Shown here one piece after another: positions 10,932 through 21,980 of a DNA stretch of 64,000 nt. This stretch comes from Buxus sempervirens (taxonomy: Eukaryota; Streptophyta; Magnoliopsida; Buxales; Buxaceae). The stretch covers positions 32,600,853-32,664,852 of the forward strand of contig OX387183.1 in the NCBI GenBank assembly GCA_947561395.2. The letters are read 5' to 3'. Numbering within the stretch: the first letter of the stretch is position 1; each line of letters opens with the position of its first letter. The notes below the pieces were generated by a model, which saw only the letters and a list, made by a program, of their open reading frames with translations, was not told the DNA's origin and made no database searches. The position numbers and the translations under genes were made by a program.

Positions 10932-11284
10932 TGTTAGGAACCGTCAAATGAATTAACAAAGAAAAAAACAGAGAAGTATAAACAGACCGTGGAGTTCTTC
11001 GAGGGACTCCTCCTCCCAAAAGATTAATTTTAATTCAATTTCCAAGATACCTTCCTTCTCTCCGAAGATCTACATTTAAAGCAAAAAAAATAACTACTCT
11101 CTACAGACGTCTCCTACTGATCCGCAGATCTCGTATTCTCAACTGAATAACAAAAGATAAACATCTCCTACTCAAGATAAACATCTCCTACCCAACTGAA
11201 TAACAAATCTAACTTTGGGGATAAACGTATCTCCCATCTCCTTATTTCTAGCCACTTTATCTCCGTGAACTTAGGCTCATAACA
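10932..11284 (-). repeat. 5' LTR of the Reina-like element
   Basis: 353 bp, identical to 6157-6509 except for one base. Flanked on the right by the second CAATT. Confidence 0.96.
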
Positions 11285-11289
11285 CAATT

Positions 11290-12660
11290 CCCCTACCTAA
11301 AACAACCACATTTAAATAGATTAAATGATAATGAAAATGGAATCATGTAGTGAGTGCTTTGTGATAAATCTATGCTAGGTTCTAGAGTATCAAACTCAAA
11401 ATAGAGAAACAATAACTTAGCAAAATCTGTTTTGACATGCCAGTAGATGGATACACAGAAGATTGTCGATTCCATCTGTCTGTCATTGTCACAACAGGCG
11501 AGAACGAATAGAGAAATCCCCGAAAACAAATAACTTCAGCGAAATAGATAGAGTAGATAAATCGAAACCCCGATTTAGTACCTGGTCCGGTGTTTTTGGA
11601 GGTGGAATTTGAAACGCTAACTCTGCTTGTATTAGTGGTCACACCATTGGTTATTGTGAAGAATGAAACGTCTTCCCTTTTGGTCAAAACGACAATAGCA
11701 GATCGTTCCTTATGACGATAACGGCCGCCGGATCTTCCGATGAGCGGGTAGTCGGATCCAAGAAGAAACAGAATCGCCGTTGAGAAGAACACCAGAGAGG
11801 AAGCGTGGAATGGCTAGGGTTTTCTTGATCGTTCTGAAAAGGGGGAGATAGTGAGGGCTTCAAGAGCCTTCTCGACCGATCTGAAAGGGGGCAAAAAAAA
11901 AGTATAGAACCTCGGACCTGCTACCAACTACAAAGAAGAACAAATTTGAGAGGGCTCGGGAGCGTTCTTCAAGTAAAACCCTCATATTAGGGGGTGGTGG
12001 GGTGACGCATGGTGGGGAAGAAAGGATTGATAGGGAGAGAGGAAGATGGTCGTCTATGCAGGTGGAAGCTTCTGGAGAAGGAACTCTCCTCTCCCGTCTT
12101 CCCTTCCACGTGTCGATGGTCGACTGAATATTGCTCGAGAAGGAAGACTGGTCGACAGCATAGAGAGACAGAGAACGAAGCTTCCTGAGTAGAGAAAGAG
12201 AGATAGAGAGCGATGTCAGGTCTTCTAAATTGAGGTGTCAGGCCTCCAAAGCCTCTGTAAAATAATATAATATAACAAAATTAAAATAAAAATTTGAGGT
12301 GTCAAGTCCAAAATTGACCTGAAGCCTCTGTTGAAATTTTACGGTGACAGTTTGAAGTGTCAGGTTGAAATTTTTGAAATTTTGCCAAAATATTTAGAAG
12401 TGTCAGATTGAAATTTTGAAGTGGCTTTTGTAAAATATTTGGATGGGATTGACGAAGGATTGGAAAAAAAAAATTGAAATAGAGGCTCGGGTGGGCGAGG
12501 CCACGTCAGCCCGAAGCCGTTTCCTTAAGAGAATAGATTTATAATTAATGTTTAGGGTTTTGAAAGATGAATATAAATACCCCTGACGTTTAAGAAAATT
12601 ACTAATCTACCACTCCAATAAAATTAGCAAAGAGTGTATCGCTGGAAGAGGAAACCGAGC
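11290..12660. other. unassigned stretch, possible 5' end of a host gene on the minus strand
   Basis: The minus strand from about 11900 down to 11580 has the look of a 5' leader and first exon (CCCTAGCC motif, balanced composition, a possible splice donor near 11582), but no protein family is recognisable and the frame lacks a convincing ATG. Around 12230-12470, degenerate repeats of GAGGTGTCAGG and GAAGTGTCAG occur. Nothing else can be supported. Confidence 0.3.
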
Positions 12661-12696
12661 ACATAATCTGCCACGTAGGGTTTTGGTAAATTTTTT

Positions 12697-12935
12697 TTAA
12701 TTTCGGTTCTATGTTGATTCGGTTCGGTTCGGTCTATATAAATATACTAATTCGGTTTGGTTCAGTTTAACCGAGCACCTAACCCTAACCCAAAACCGAA
12801 CCGATCTAATTCGGATTAGTGTTTTATGGACCAAAACCGAACCGAACTTTTAAAAAACCGAACTGAACTAAACTGAAGTCAGTTTGGTTCGGGTTGGTTT
12901 CGGGTTTACCCGGACCGAGTTGCAGCCCTAGTGTT
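12697..12935. mobile_element. one-ended hAT-like element of the AACCGAACC family
   Basis: Dense AACCGAACC / GGTTCGGTT words, ending on the right with GACCGAGTTGCAGCCCTA. This is close to the terminus of the complete element at 37567-38439. No matching left terminus or 8-bp duplication was found, so it is probably truncated. Confidence 0.6.
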
Positions 12936-12939
12936 AAGT

Positions 12940-13919
12940 GATCGGACCCAAATACTAGCCAAGTGCACTAAAATCCGGGCTTCGACTCATTGACCATCAG
13001 ACCATGGGCCTTCCAATGGGGCCCATGCACCACACCCATTCACTTGGACCGGATTTTGTAAAAGCACTTGGGCTATATCTAAATCGTGTCAGTCCAAGTC
13101 GGCCCATGCCTCGAAGGCCCACCACATAAGCCCCAAATACAGTCCAACTAATTTAAGCGAACCCACTTTGGTGGGCAACCCAAGGTGTTCACGGATTTCC
13201 CTGGGTTGCAAAAAGGTCCCGTATCTGGAATCCTAATGTCGATCAAATTCAAATGGGTGACTACCTACACCCTTAAAACTTGATAGGCAGTGGCTCATGA
13301 GTAAATCAATAAAAATAAATTAGAATGGGGTCATCAGACATGCCTAAACCTGAAAATGAACTACACCCGTCCGAGCAGGCTGGGCCTAAAAAAAATTGGG
13401 TGTGTATAGTGACCTTCCACACCTTAACTCCATGGATGGTGGCAACTTCCTATTCTATCTAGTCCCGTGTAAGATGTGTGGAGTTGAGTAATCTATATGG
13501 TTTTACAAGGACGTGCTAGTAGGGGTAGAGCCCACTAGGGTTACTAAGGACTAATAGGGGAAGATCTAGACGATCATTTTTGCTTGATGTAGGATTTTCT
13601 TTATTAATATTGCGGATGGAATATTGATAGAACTTGATTACATGTTTAGTTTATTATTTAAGTTTGCAAGTTTAGTTAATCCACTTGTCTAGATTATATT
13701 ATTTAGAAGGAATTTGATTTTGCAAGTTGATGTTAATTTTTGCACTTCAATTGAGGTATTAAATAAATTTTAAATTCAAGCATACTCTGATATTATTATT
13801 TTGATTAATCCGGATTTTAGCATTTATTTTGGGCCCAGAAGGTCCACTCCTTGGATTTAGATTTAATATAGTTAGGTAAAGACAGGTTTGGGACGTGACA
13901 AGAGCAAAAGTCTTCTGAA
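12940..13919 (+). repeat. LTR fragments, probably family C
   Basis: The right part (about 13770-13900) resembles the 3' end of LTR-C3: a TACTCTGATATTATTATTTTG-like stretch, TTTTGGGCCCAGAAG, and a terminus GGGACGTGACA. The left part has GGGCCTTCCAATGGGGCCC, also found in the A LTRs. Start points are not visible. Confidence 0.45.
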
Positions 13920-14656
13920 CCATGTGTGCGCATGGGAAATCGCACAGATTTGCATGCCTTTGGATGGGTAATTTGGGAAAGTTGGAGTCGCCACTGCCTG
14001 ATGGGGTGCAGGCAGACACTTGGGTGCTTAAGTTTGTTTATTAGGCTGGTCTGCGGCTTGAGATCCTAAGCAAGGTCTTGGTGTAAGCACCTCATTTTTG
14101 CGCTTTCGGAAGAGCTGAAAATGCAAACCCTAGCCGAAAAGTCAAACCCTGAAAGTGGACAAAAGTTGACTTTTTGATCAAGTGATAACTGGCCACCTTG
14201 CCTTATCTCAATAGATAGAGAATCCTGACACGGTTCCAACGCAACTGAGTTTACAGGAATCGGAGCTCAGATGAAGGATTTACAGGCCAGTCAAACTTAA
14301 GGGGGAGTCGAAAGTTGACTTTTTGCCGAACCCCGAGCCAGGTGCTTAGCCCTATGTCATTGGATAGAGGGCTCCGATACGGTTCTAACGCAACTGAGTC
14401 TGTTAGAATCGGAGTCCGGATGAGGGAGATATGAGCTGTTGAAGTTTTCGGGCAGCAATGTCGGAAACTGCACATGTGGCAAAGAAACTATACACGTGGC
14501 GAGAAACGCAGGAAAATATCTCGAGGGGCAATCCGTAAATATCCAAAATCTGCAAAATATCTCAGGATTTAATCCAAAATTGCGCAGGGGGCTATTTGCG
14601 AATATCTCAGTGTCAAATCCAGTGAGCAATCTGTAAATATCAAAAATTTTGTCAGA

Positions 14657-14905
14657 ATAACCGAAATTTAATTTCGGTTATACACAAATTGTGTATTGTG
14701 TATAACCGAAATATATTTTCGGTTCATAAAGCGAAATCAAAAATCGCCCGACAGATTGTCTGAATCCGTACCTGACAAGAATTAATTGCTAATTGAGTGC
14801 AAAAGTAACCGAAATTAAATTTCTGTTACAAATAACCAATGGCATAACTGAAATTAATTTTCGGTTATGCTACAAAAACACCATAACCGAAAATTAATTT
14901 CGGTG
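14657..14905. repeat. five AACCGAAATT palindromes upstream of the A1 TATA box
   Basis: Near-perfect palindromes built of ATAACCGAAATT and AATTTCGGTTAT lie at 14657-14681, 14701-14724, 14805-14829, 14843-14869 and 14882-14904. The last ends 15 bp before the TATA box. Arms are 9-12 bp with zero or one mismatch. They could be protein-binding sites or form cruciforms. Confidence 0.9.
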
Positions 14906-14919
14906 CTCCCTTTTTTTGC

Positions 14920-14956
14920 TATAAATAGCAACCCCAGCCATTTGGCTTGGGGTTGC
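14920..14956 (+). promoter_or_regulatory. LTR-A1 TATA box and start-site hairpin
   Basis: TATAAATA at 14920-14927 is followed at once by an inverted repeat (14928-14956): arms GCAACCCC and GGGGTTGC with an inner GCC/GGC. The expected transcription start falls inside or just after the hairpin. A2 has a similar arrangement. Confidence 0.75.
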
Positions 14957-15512
14957 TGTGACCCGATTTTTTCCCCCACCCCACCCTGCTCGTACCTCTC
15001 TTCTCTACCTCCTCCACCCCTACAAAACACCTAAAACCCTACCCTAACCATTCCAAACTCATTCCTACCACCTTCTTCTTCATTTCTAACACTTGGAAGG
15101 AGAGCTTTGGAGGTCTTGCTGGAGTTGGAAAAGAGTTCAAGTTGCTGTGGGTGCTTCAAGAGGACTCCACCACCACCTTAGGAAACTTTTAACCTCAAGG
15201 TATGTTTTCTCAATGACTTTTATTAAACATATATGAATTTCATGGGATTTGGAGTATGTTGATTTTTTTTACACATTACCACCTGGTATGCCTTGGTGTT
15301 GCCTCGGTTACTCCCTCCCTTACCTTCTCCACTACGTTGTTTCTTCATAAGGTCGAACTCCCGAGGTAAGGAGACAAGTTCTGGTTGGCGAAACTAGGTT
15401 GAGAGGTCATTTTAGAGAAACATGTGCATTCTTTTGGGGGACTTAAGTAGTTTGATTTTCATACTTAATAGGGGAGCATGTTCCCCTCCTCTCACTCCAT
15501 CTAATGTATCCT

Positions 15513-15516
<4 letters not shown>

Positions 15517-15544
<28 letters not shown>
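15517..15544. repeat. poly-C tract (28 C)
   Basis: An uninterrupted run of 28 C within LTR-A1. The length may be uncertain because such runs are hard to sequence. Confidence 0.95.
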
Positions 15545-15547
<3 letters not shown>

Positions 15548-16150
15548 GATCCCTTCCCTTAGGTTTTATTTTAAGTTAAAAGCATGCTTGTGTGTTCATG
15601 TCTCTCCATGTATAAACTTGCATGTATGTGGTTGTGTTTGTTGAGGTGATCAGCTAGCATGTCCCCACTACCCCCATACCATGTTCCCCTTTTTGCCGGA
15701 GGTATGTCATGCATGCTCCCCGCCTTGCCTTGCTTAGGTGCACTTTAAATGCACATGCACGACCCATAGAAATCATGCTAGGCTTTTTAAGCTTCCTTCT
15801 CCTTATATACGTGTAGATACACACACCCACTGTTAAGTTACTACTTTAAGCATGCCTATCTTAGTCATGTTGCTTAAGTTTGTCCACGGGAAAGCATGAT
15901 AATTTGTTTGGAGCAAAAGAAACCAAACCAGGGATACCTAGATCCCTGGTTGGTCTTCATGCCGATTGGAAAAGGGGGGATAAACCCCTTTGATCCCCTT
16001 GTTGTTTTGGTTTGGAAAAACCCCAAAATTGTGAGCCTAATGACACCTGGCATGCTCACAAGCCTCCTGGTTCAGTTCTTTGTCCAAAAAGTGACCAAAT
16101 GAGTTCCGGCAGGTTGCCCGGGAACTCAGTTCAATAAAGGGTTTTTTGTG

Positions 16151-18014
16151 GGTTAATCGAAATTGAATTTCGGTTAAACCTAGAGCTGTAAGTTTGGCCC
16201 GGACCGCCAAAGCCCGCCCAACCCAGCTCGAATAACAACCCGATTTAAGAAATAAGTTTGGGTTTGGGTTTGGGCCGGGCTCAATCTTGAGCCCGAAGTT
16301 GAGTTCGGGTTGGGCTCGGGCTCACAAGGTACAACCCGAAAAACCCGAAATATATATACCACTAAAACCCCCTCCTGCAAAGCTCCATATGATTGTCTCC
16401 TGCAAACCTCCATACGATTGTCTCCTGCAAACCTAAAAGTTTCTTGTCTTCTCCCATATCTCTACCACAGAAGTTGGGATTGCTCGCCCCTCTCAGTGAC
16501 TTACTGTCCCTCTCTTCTATTATCAATACCTCACATTTCAAAGACAACCTAGCTAGACAAAACCCCCAACAAAGGAGCTCGATCAGTAGGAGCTAGCAAT
16601 ACAGTTGCCGTCAGCGTCGCTGTCAATACAGTGGGGTACAGTTCCAGCAGCAAGGGATTTGCGATTGCTCACAAGGGATTTGCGATACAGTTCCATCGCT
16701 CACAAGTCACAAGGGATTTGCGATTGCTATTTTTGTCAAATCGGGCATCTCTCTTTAAATTTGGCATCTTATCTTTCCCCATTTGTTCACTGCTTTCAGG
16801 TACTGTTTAATTCCTCTCTTTTCTAGTACTCGATATGGATGAGATCCATTAATGTGTGCTTGGGAGGGTTTGTTTCTTTTCCTTGGCTATGCACCATATA
16901 ATCTAAAATTATTTACCTCTTTGACTACAAAGTTAGTTCAGATATTTCAATCCCTAATCTTTTACTGCTAGATGCAAAATTTCATTAAAATTTGATTTTC
17001 GATAAGGTAGCAAAACAGAAAATCTTGTTACTTTAGTAGTATTTTATTTTTAAAATCAATATATATCCCATAAAATCTTGATTTATTGTTCTTGTTTGGT
17101 CATATGCAAATGAGATATGTGTTTCTTACGTAATTTCGTGGTTCTAATATTTGAAACGTAGATTCTAACTCAGCCAAAAAAAAGAAAACGTAGATTCTGA
17201 AATAATTGGAAGAGATAGGAAACTTAAATATTAAGTCTATTTAAAATTACAAAAGTTGATTGATTTTGTAAAAGGTATTATTTTTAGATTAAGTTTTGAA
17301 TACTTAAACAATGTGAAAATGCAATGAAACTAATTCTGGAATTTTAAATGGGGTAAGTCCTATATGCAACATTGCAATTTTTTTGAAACAGTGATTGAGT
17401 GGGAAATGTAGGGATGCCTTGCTAATCAAGTCATCATTTTCTATCTATTGTTTCTTTGAGAGTAGAGGATACCTTGTTAGGATTAATTCTACTACTGTAT
17501 TTGTTGTATTGCTGTTAATTCCATGCGTTATAATGGATGGTTGCATCAAATTGGAAGACATATGAAACTCATAAATATCTTAGTGAATATTTTGTTCTAA
17601 GGCTCTCTACACACATAAAAAGTTTGGTGGACTTATAGAGATCATTTTTTAACCTAATACACAAACAAATTAATGTATGCCAATAAACTTTATTATATAT
17701 ATCGAAATTTTTTATTCTTATGTATGTGAATGTATCATTGTATCAAGTAGAAAAAAAAGTTTGGGTTGGCCCGAACCCAACCCGAACTCAAGAAATAATT
17801 TTAGGGTTGGGTTTGGGCTCAAAGAGTTTGGGTTAGGGCGGGCCGAGGAGAGTTTGGGTTCACCAATTTTAGTTAGGGTTGAGCCCGAACTCATTGAAAC
17901 CCAGCCCAGCCCGCCCTACTTACAGCTCTAGTTAAACCACAAATGTGGGTTTAACCGAAATCCAATTTCGGTTATGTTGGAATACCTTTTTAACCTAAAT
18001 CAAATTTCGGTTAC
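16151..18014. repeat. downstream AACCGAAATT palindromes of LTR-A1
   Basis: Palindromes of the same sequence as those before the TATA box recur at 16151-16180, 17951-17975 and 17990-18014, that is about 1.2 kb after the TATA box once the hAT-like insertion is removed. The hAT-like element entered this cluster (target GTTAAACC). Confidence 0.88.
16181..17930. mobile_element. non-autonomous hAT-like element, GCCCGAACC family, copy 1
   Basis: 1750 bp with perfect 12-bp terminal inverted repeats (TAGAGCTGTAAG / CTTACAGCTCTA) and an 8-bp target duplication GTTAAACC (16173-16180 and 17931-17938). The 8-bp duplication is the hAT hallmark. The ends carry dense GCCCGAACC / GGGTTGGGC words, probably transposase-binding repeats. 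The interior has no transposase frame; a CACAAGGGATTTGCGAT word repeats three times near 16650-16730. A second copy is at 58350-59814. Confidence 0.92.
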
Positions 18015-19006
18015 CTTAAATGTTTTCCAAAAATCAATTTTCTTGCATGTTTGTCATTTGCCATGTCATGTGAGCCGAGCCGGATGAACCAACAGGGTTT
18101 CCGAGTCAACCGGAAACCCAAATGGTACACGGGCCTTCAAACCCAACTTGATTCCTTTGTGGGCCTTCCAATGGGGCCCACCAAGTCCAAGATCACCTTT
18201 GTACATTAAACAAGATAATTAAAATGAACTAATTGGGCCAAACCCTTTGAGGCCCACCAAAGCCCAATAAAAAATGAAGCATGATGGCTAGTGTAAGCAT
18301 GGTTTGGCCGTGACCTCGGGTGCGGGCCTATAGGGCCCACTAAGCCCGTGAACCTAACTAGGTAGGGTACAATACCCTGACCCCTTGAACCACGGACCAT
18401 CCAGTCCAAGTCTAGATCACGGGCCCCAAGCCCAAGGTCTAGCCCACTCTTGAGAACTTAAAGAAGAAAAATTCAAATAAATTATTTTGGCTACCACTAT
18501 GGGCCCATCCAATGGGCCCATAAACAAATTCTGGCCCACCCTTGCATACAAATCACTTTGAATTTAACTTGAACCCTAAAAGTAAAATCAATTGAGCTCA
18601 CCAAGGCCCAAAGGGCCTCCTAGGCTTAGATGGAGGCCCACCAGGGGCATGCGGGCTTAACCAAGCCCACCAAGAACACCGTGGGCCTTCCGACGGGGCC
18701 CACCCAATCAGACTCAGAGCACTTAATTAAAGAAAAGATAAAAGCAATTAAAGGGACCCACACCACTTAGGTGTTCCTGCCAGATTGAACCGAATGGCAT
18801 GCTGAATCAGGAATCGGTGAGAACCAAGGTGAGTTGACTCAAACCAGGGAACCCACAGGACCCGTCATTCGACGGGGTGGTCCGGGGTGTCTATGGACTT
18901 CCCCAGACCACAAACCGAGACCCTACTTAGAATCTCAAAGTCACAGACCAAAGCCATAATAGACAAGATTAGGCACCCAGGTGTCCGCCTGCACCCCATC
19001 AGGAGG

Positions 19007-19016
19007 TGGCGACTCC
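19007..19016 (+). other. tRNA-Arg-type primer-site motif inside LTR-A1
   Basis: TGGCGACTCC, identical to the start of the real primer binding site at 34769, but located 35-45 bp before the LTR 3' end and not after it. See findings. Confidence 0.6.
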
Positions 19017-19933
19017 GAACTTTCCCGTGCGGCGCTTACGACGCATGCACACTCAGTTACGGTCCGGGGAAGTCCATAGACACCCCGGTCCGTCCCGTCA
19101 GATGATGGGTCCCATGGGTTTCCTAGTTTGAGTCAACTCAGTTTACACTCACCCGATTCCTAATCCAGCATGCAATTTGGTTAAGTCTGGTGGGACCACC
19201 TGAGTGGTGTGGGTCCCTTTATTTTCTTTTTATCTTGTTAATTAAATGATCTCGGTCTGGTTGGGTGGGCCCCATTGGAAGGCCCACGGATTCCTTGGTG
19301 GGCTTGGTTAAGCCCACATGTCCCCTGGTGGGCCTCCGTCTAAGCCTGGTAGGACCTTTGGGCTTTTGGTTAAATGAGTTGATTTTATTTAATGTTTAAG
19401 TTTGGAGATTAGTGATTTTCATGCAAGGCAGGCTTGGATTGGTTGGTGGGCCTCACAATGGTGACCAAGTATTTTGAATTATCTTGCTTAGATTTGCCAA
19501 CATGGGCTAAACGTGGGCTTGGGGCCCACAGTCTAGACTTAGGCTTGAAAGCCCAAGTTTCTTGAAGTTATGGTTTGAACCCTTACTTGTTTGGTTAGTA
19601 GGCTTGGCGGGCCCGATAGGCCCTAGCCTGTGGTCTCGGCCAAACCATGCTAAATAACACATCATGCTACAATTCGGGCTTTTGGGTGGGCCGCATTGGG
19701 TTTGGCCCACCCGGTTTGGTTAATTTGCTTAAGTTATATGCTATACTCCATTGCATCTGTTGGGCTCAGTGGACCCCGTTGGAAGGCCCACAGCAAATCC
19801 AGCTAAATCACATTGGTTCAGGTCCCATCTGGGGTTTCCAGGTGACCCGGAAACCTACTAGTTCACTTGGTTAGTTGAAACAGATTGAAAATATCACAAA
19901 AAAATGGGAAGGATGAAATTGGGTTTCTCAGGG

Positions 19934-20060
19934 GGTGTATCCGAAATTAATTTTCGGATACACCAAAAATATAGTGTCGACTACACAGAAAAGATAGTGT
20001 AGCCGAAATCCAATTTCGGCTACACAATGAGAGGTGCTAATCCGACCTGAGTTGTCGGAT
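19934..20060. repeat. downstream palindromes of LTR-A2
   Basis: Three different palindromes: 19934-19964 (13-bp perfect arms GGTGTATCCGAAA), 19997-20025 (13-bp perfect arms GTGTAGCCGAAAT) and 20040-20060 (7-bp arms ATCCGAC). They lie about 1.1-1.2 kb downstream of the A2 TATA box on the minus strand. Confidence 0.92.
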
Positions 20061-21142
20061 CAGCTTAAAAAATGGATTTTTCCAGATTTCCTGGTAGGGG
20101 TTGGGATTGTTGTCTCCTAGGGGGTTTCTAGTAGCTGTGTGGGCCCTTGTGAAGGCCCACATTGGTTCATGGGGTGGAAAGCACCTCAATACTTGGTTCC
20201 TTGGGAGGATTTGCAACAAGAAAGGAAGGGGGGAAGACATGGGGTGCCTTCTCCCACCTGAGCCACATGCAACATCTAAACAGGGACCATGAAGTCCCTA
20301 TTTTGGTCTCACAATCTACACAAAACAACAGTCAAGCAAGGCCAAAGGAAATCAAACCAAGCAATTAAGCACATGCCATACTCTACTTACCATCTCATCT
20401 AACAGCAAGCTAAACATGCAAAGAGAATCACATGGAGCCTAAGAAAATATGAGAAGATATCAGTTAAGACATGGTGCATATAAACTTGTGCTCACTTATG
20501 TATGCTTCCCAAAAGAGATCATCCACGGAGCAAACGACGAGTTTCCTATCATGGCATGCAAGAGTTGGTCGTGGGGTGTAGAAAAGGGGAGTAGAAACAT
20601 GCTGGTGGGATTTTCATGCACCTATACATGCATGTTACGTGTAACTTACAATATGTTAGAAGCATTCGTCATAAAAGAAAAAAATAAAGGGAAAGAGATA
20701 AGAGAAGGGGCATTGGGGGGTTACATTAGGGATACATTGGATTGGTTCTTAAAAAGGGAACATGCTCCGTTCGAAAATGAAACCAAACATGTAACACAGT
20801 AGCTGAAAATACTAGAAAAAAATACATGGAGCAGGCCCTCACCCTCCCATTGGATCCTACATAGGGTCTCCCTTACGTCCAGAGACTTTCATGTTACAAA
20901 AATGGAAGAAAAACACATGCAAACTAGGTACTAAAACAAATTTTCACCAAGCAGAAACCAAGCTTCTTAAACATCTGTGAAATACTTTCATTTTTATATA
21001 TATGAAAGGAAACATGGCAAGAAACAATACCTGGTGGTTTTAAGGCCTTCTTGAGGTGTGTAGGCTCCTCCTTGAAGCAAGGCAATGTGTTGGACAACAC
21101 CTCTCTAGGAACCCTGGGCCAGGGGGAGAGGAGAGGCTCGAA

Positions 21143-21182
21143 CCAGCAACCCTCGGCCAGGGGGGTTGCTGGCCTATTTATA
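21143..21182 (-). promoter_or_regulatory. LTR-A2 TATA box and start-site hairpin
   Basis: On the minus strand TATAAATA (21175-21182) is followed by an inverted repeat with perfect 10-bp arms CCAGCAACCC / GGGTTGCTGG (21143-21172). The layout is the same as in LTR-A1 although the sequence differs. Confidence 0.78.
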
Positions 21183-21193
21183 GAAAACAAATT

Positions 21194-21401
21194 GTATCTA
21201 GCCTTGATGGCCGGATACACTAGATCTTGTGTGTATCCAACCTCCATGGTCGGATACACTAAGGGCTCTTTGTATCGGATACCGACAGAATCATTTCGAA
21301 AATTAAATTTTGTCAGAGAATCTAACGAGCAAATCTTTGTATGTGAAATTTAATTTCGGATGCAATTAAATGTATGTATATCCGACTATATATGTCGGAT
21401 A
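21194..21401. repeat. TATCCGAC palindromes upstream of the A2 TATA box
   Basis: Palindromes at 21194-21218, 21231-21259 and 21379-21401, with arms of the type GTATCCGAC / GTCGGATAC. The nearest lies 12 bp from the TATA box. Confidence 0.85.
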
Positions 21402-21980
21402 CAAAAAGGTGAATTTTCGATATTTATAGATTGCCCTCCGGATTTGACCGATTTGACTGATTTGACAACCGAGATAATCGCTGATTGCCCCTGGCTATTC
21501 ACAGATTAATCCCTGAGATATTTTCACACCAATTGGGTATTCACGGATTCATCCCTGAGATATTTATCTACTCTTTTGCTATGTGTGCAGTTTCCGGCAT
21601 TTCTGCCCTAGAACTTTAACTGCTCATATCTTCTTCATCTGGACTCTGATTTTGGCAAACTCAGTTATGTTAGAACCGTATCGAAGTCCTCTATCCATTG
21701 GGATATGGTTAAGCAGCTGATCTGGGGTTTAGTAAAAATTCAATTTCTGCTCCCCCTCAAGTTTGATCGGCTCATATCTTCTTCATTCGGACCCCGATTT
21801 TAGCAAACTCAGTTGCGTTAGAACCGTGTCGGAATTTCCTAATCATAGGAAAGAAGTATGGTGGTGGATTTGCACTTGATCAAAAAGTCAACTTTTGTCC
21901 CCTTAGGGTTTGACTTTTCAGTTAGGGTTTTCATTTTCAGCACTTTAGGGGGTGCAAAAATGAGATGCTTACACCATGCT

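Larger units (their letters stand above)
6157..11284 (-). mobile_element. complete Ty3/gypsy chromovirus, Reina-like, 5.13 kb
   Basis: A full LTR retrotransposon on the minus strand. LTRs lie at 6157-6509 and 10932-11284 (353 bp each, TGTTA at one end and AACA at the other in window orientation). They differ at one position only (6451 T, 11226 C). A 5-bp target duplication CAATT lies at 6152-6156 and 11285-11289. The primer binding site matches initiator Met tRNA (10918-10930), and a purine-rich tract precedes the 3' LTR. One intact 1459-codon frame fills the interior. Short LTRs, a single gag-pol frame, a Met tRNA primer and a C-terminal chromodomain fit the Reina clade of chromoviruses. One difference in 353 bp suggests insertion on the order of 0.1 million years ago at usual plant substitution rates. 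It may be mobile-competent. Confidence 0.96.
14082..19051 (+). mobile_element. solo LTR-A1, nested in LTR-A2
   Basis: Starts TGTAAGCACCTC at 14082 and ends GCATGCACA at 19051. The flanks CTTGG (14077-14081) and CTCAG (19052-19056) look like a decayed 5-bp duplication, because LTR-A2 continues on both sides. Without the hAT-like insertion at 16181-17930 the LTR is about 3.2 kb, as long as A2 and A3. Features: TATA box at 14920-14927, five palindromes before it, two groups more than 1.2 kb after it, and TGGCGACTCC at 19007-19016. Several GGCCC-rich stretches (about 18120-18720) are shared with A2 and A3. Confidence 0.8.
13925..21973 (-). mobile_element. solo LTR-A2, split by LTR-A1
   Basis: On the minus strand it runs from TGTAAGCATCTC (ending at 21973) to GCGCACA (at 13925). 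A 5-bp duplication CCATG flanks it at 13920-13924 and 21974-21978. LTR-A1 (14082-19051) is inserted in it near its 3' end. The two remaining parts join to about 3.07 kb. It has a TATA box at 21175-21182, palindrome cassettes on both sides of the promoter, and a TGGCGACTCC motif (minus strand of 13984-13993) inside its 3' end. No internal coding region remains, as expected after LTR-LTR recombination. Confidence 0.85.

Noticed and set aside
11382..11792. Minus frame of 136 codons
   Set aside because: It starts at a GTG, not an ATG, and has no recognisable domain. It may be part of a first exon, so it is only mentioned in the stretch note.
21121..21185. tRNA-like GGCTCGAACC stretch
   Set aside because: No cloverleaf, A box or acceptor stem; it is the start-site hairpin of LTR-A2.
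14082..21973. A single giant foldback transposon with long inverted ends
   Set aside because: Each half has its own LTR ends; CCATG flanks A2 and A2 sequence continues on both sides of A1, so two nested solo LTRs explain it better.
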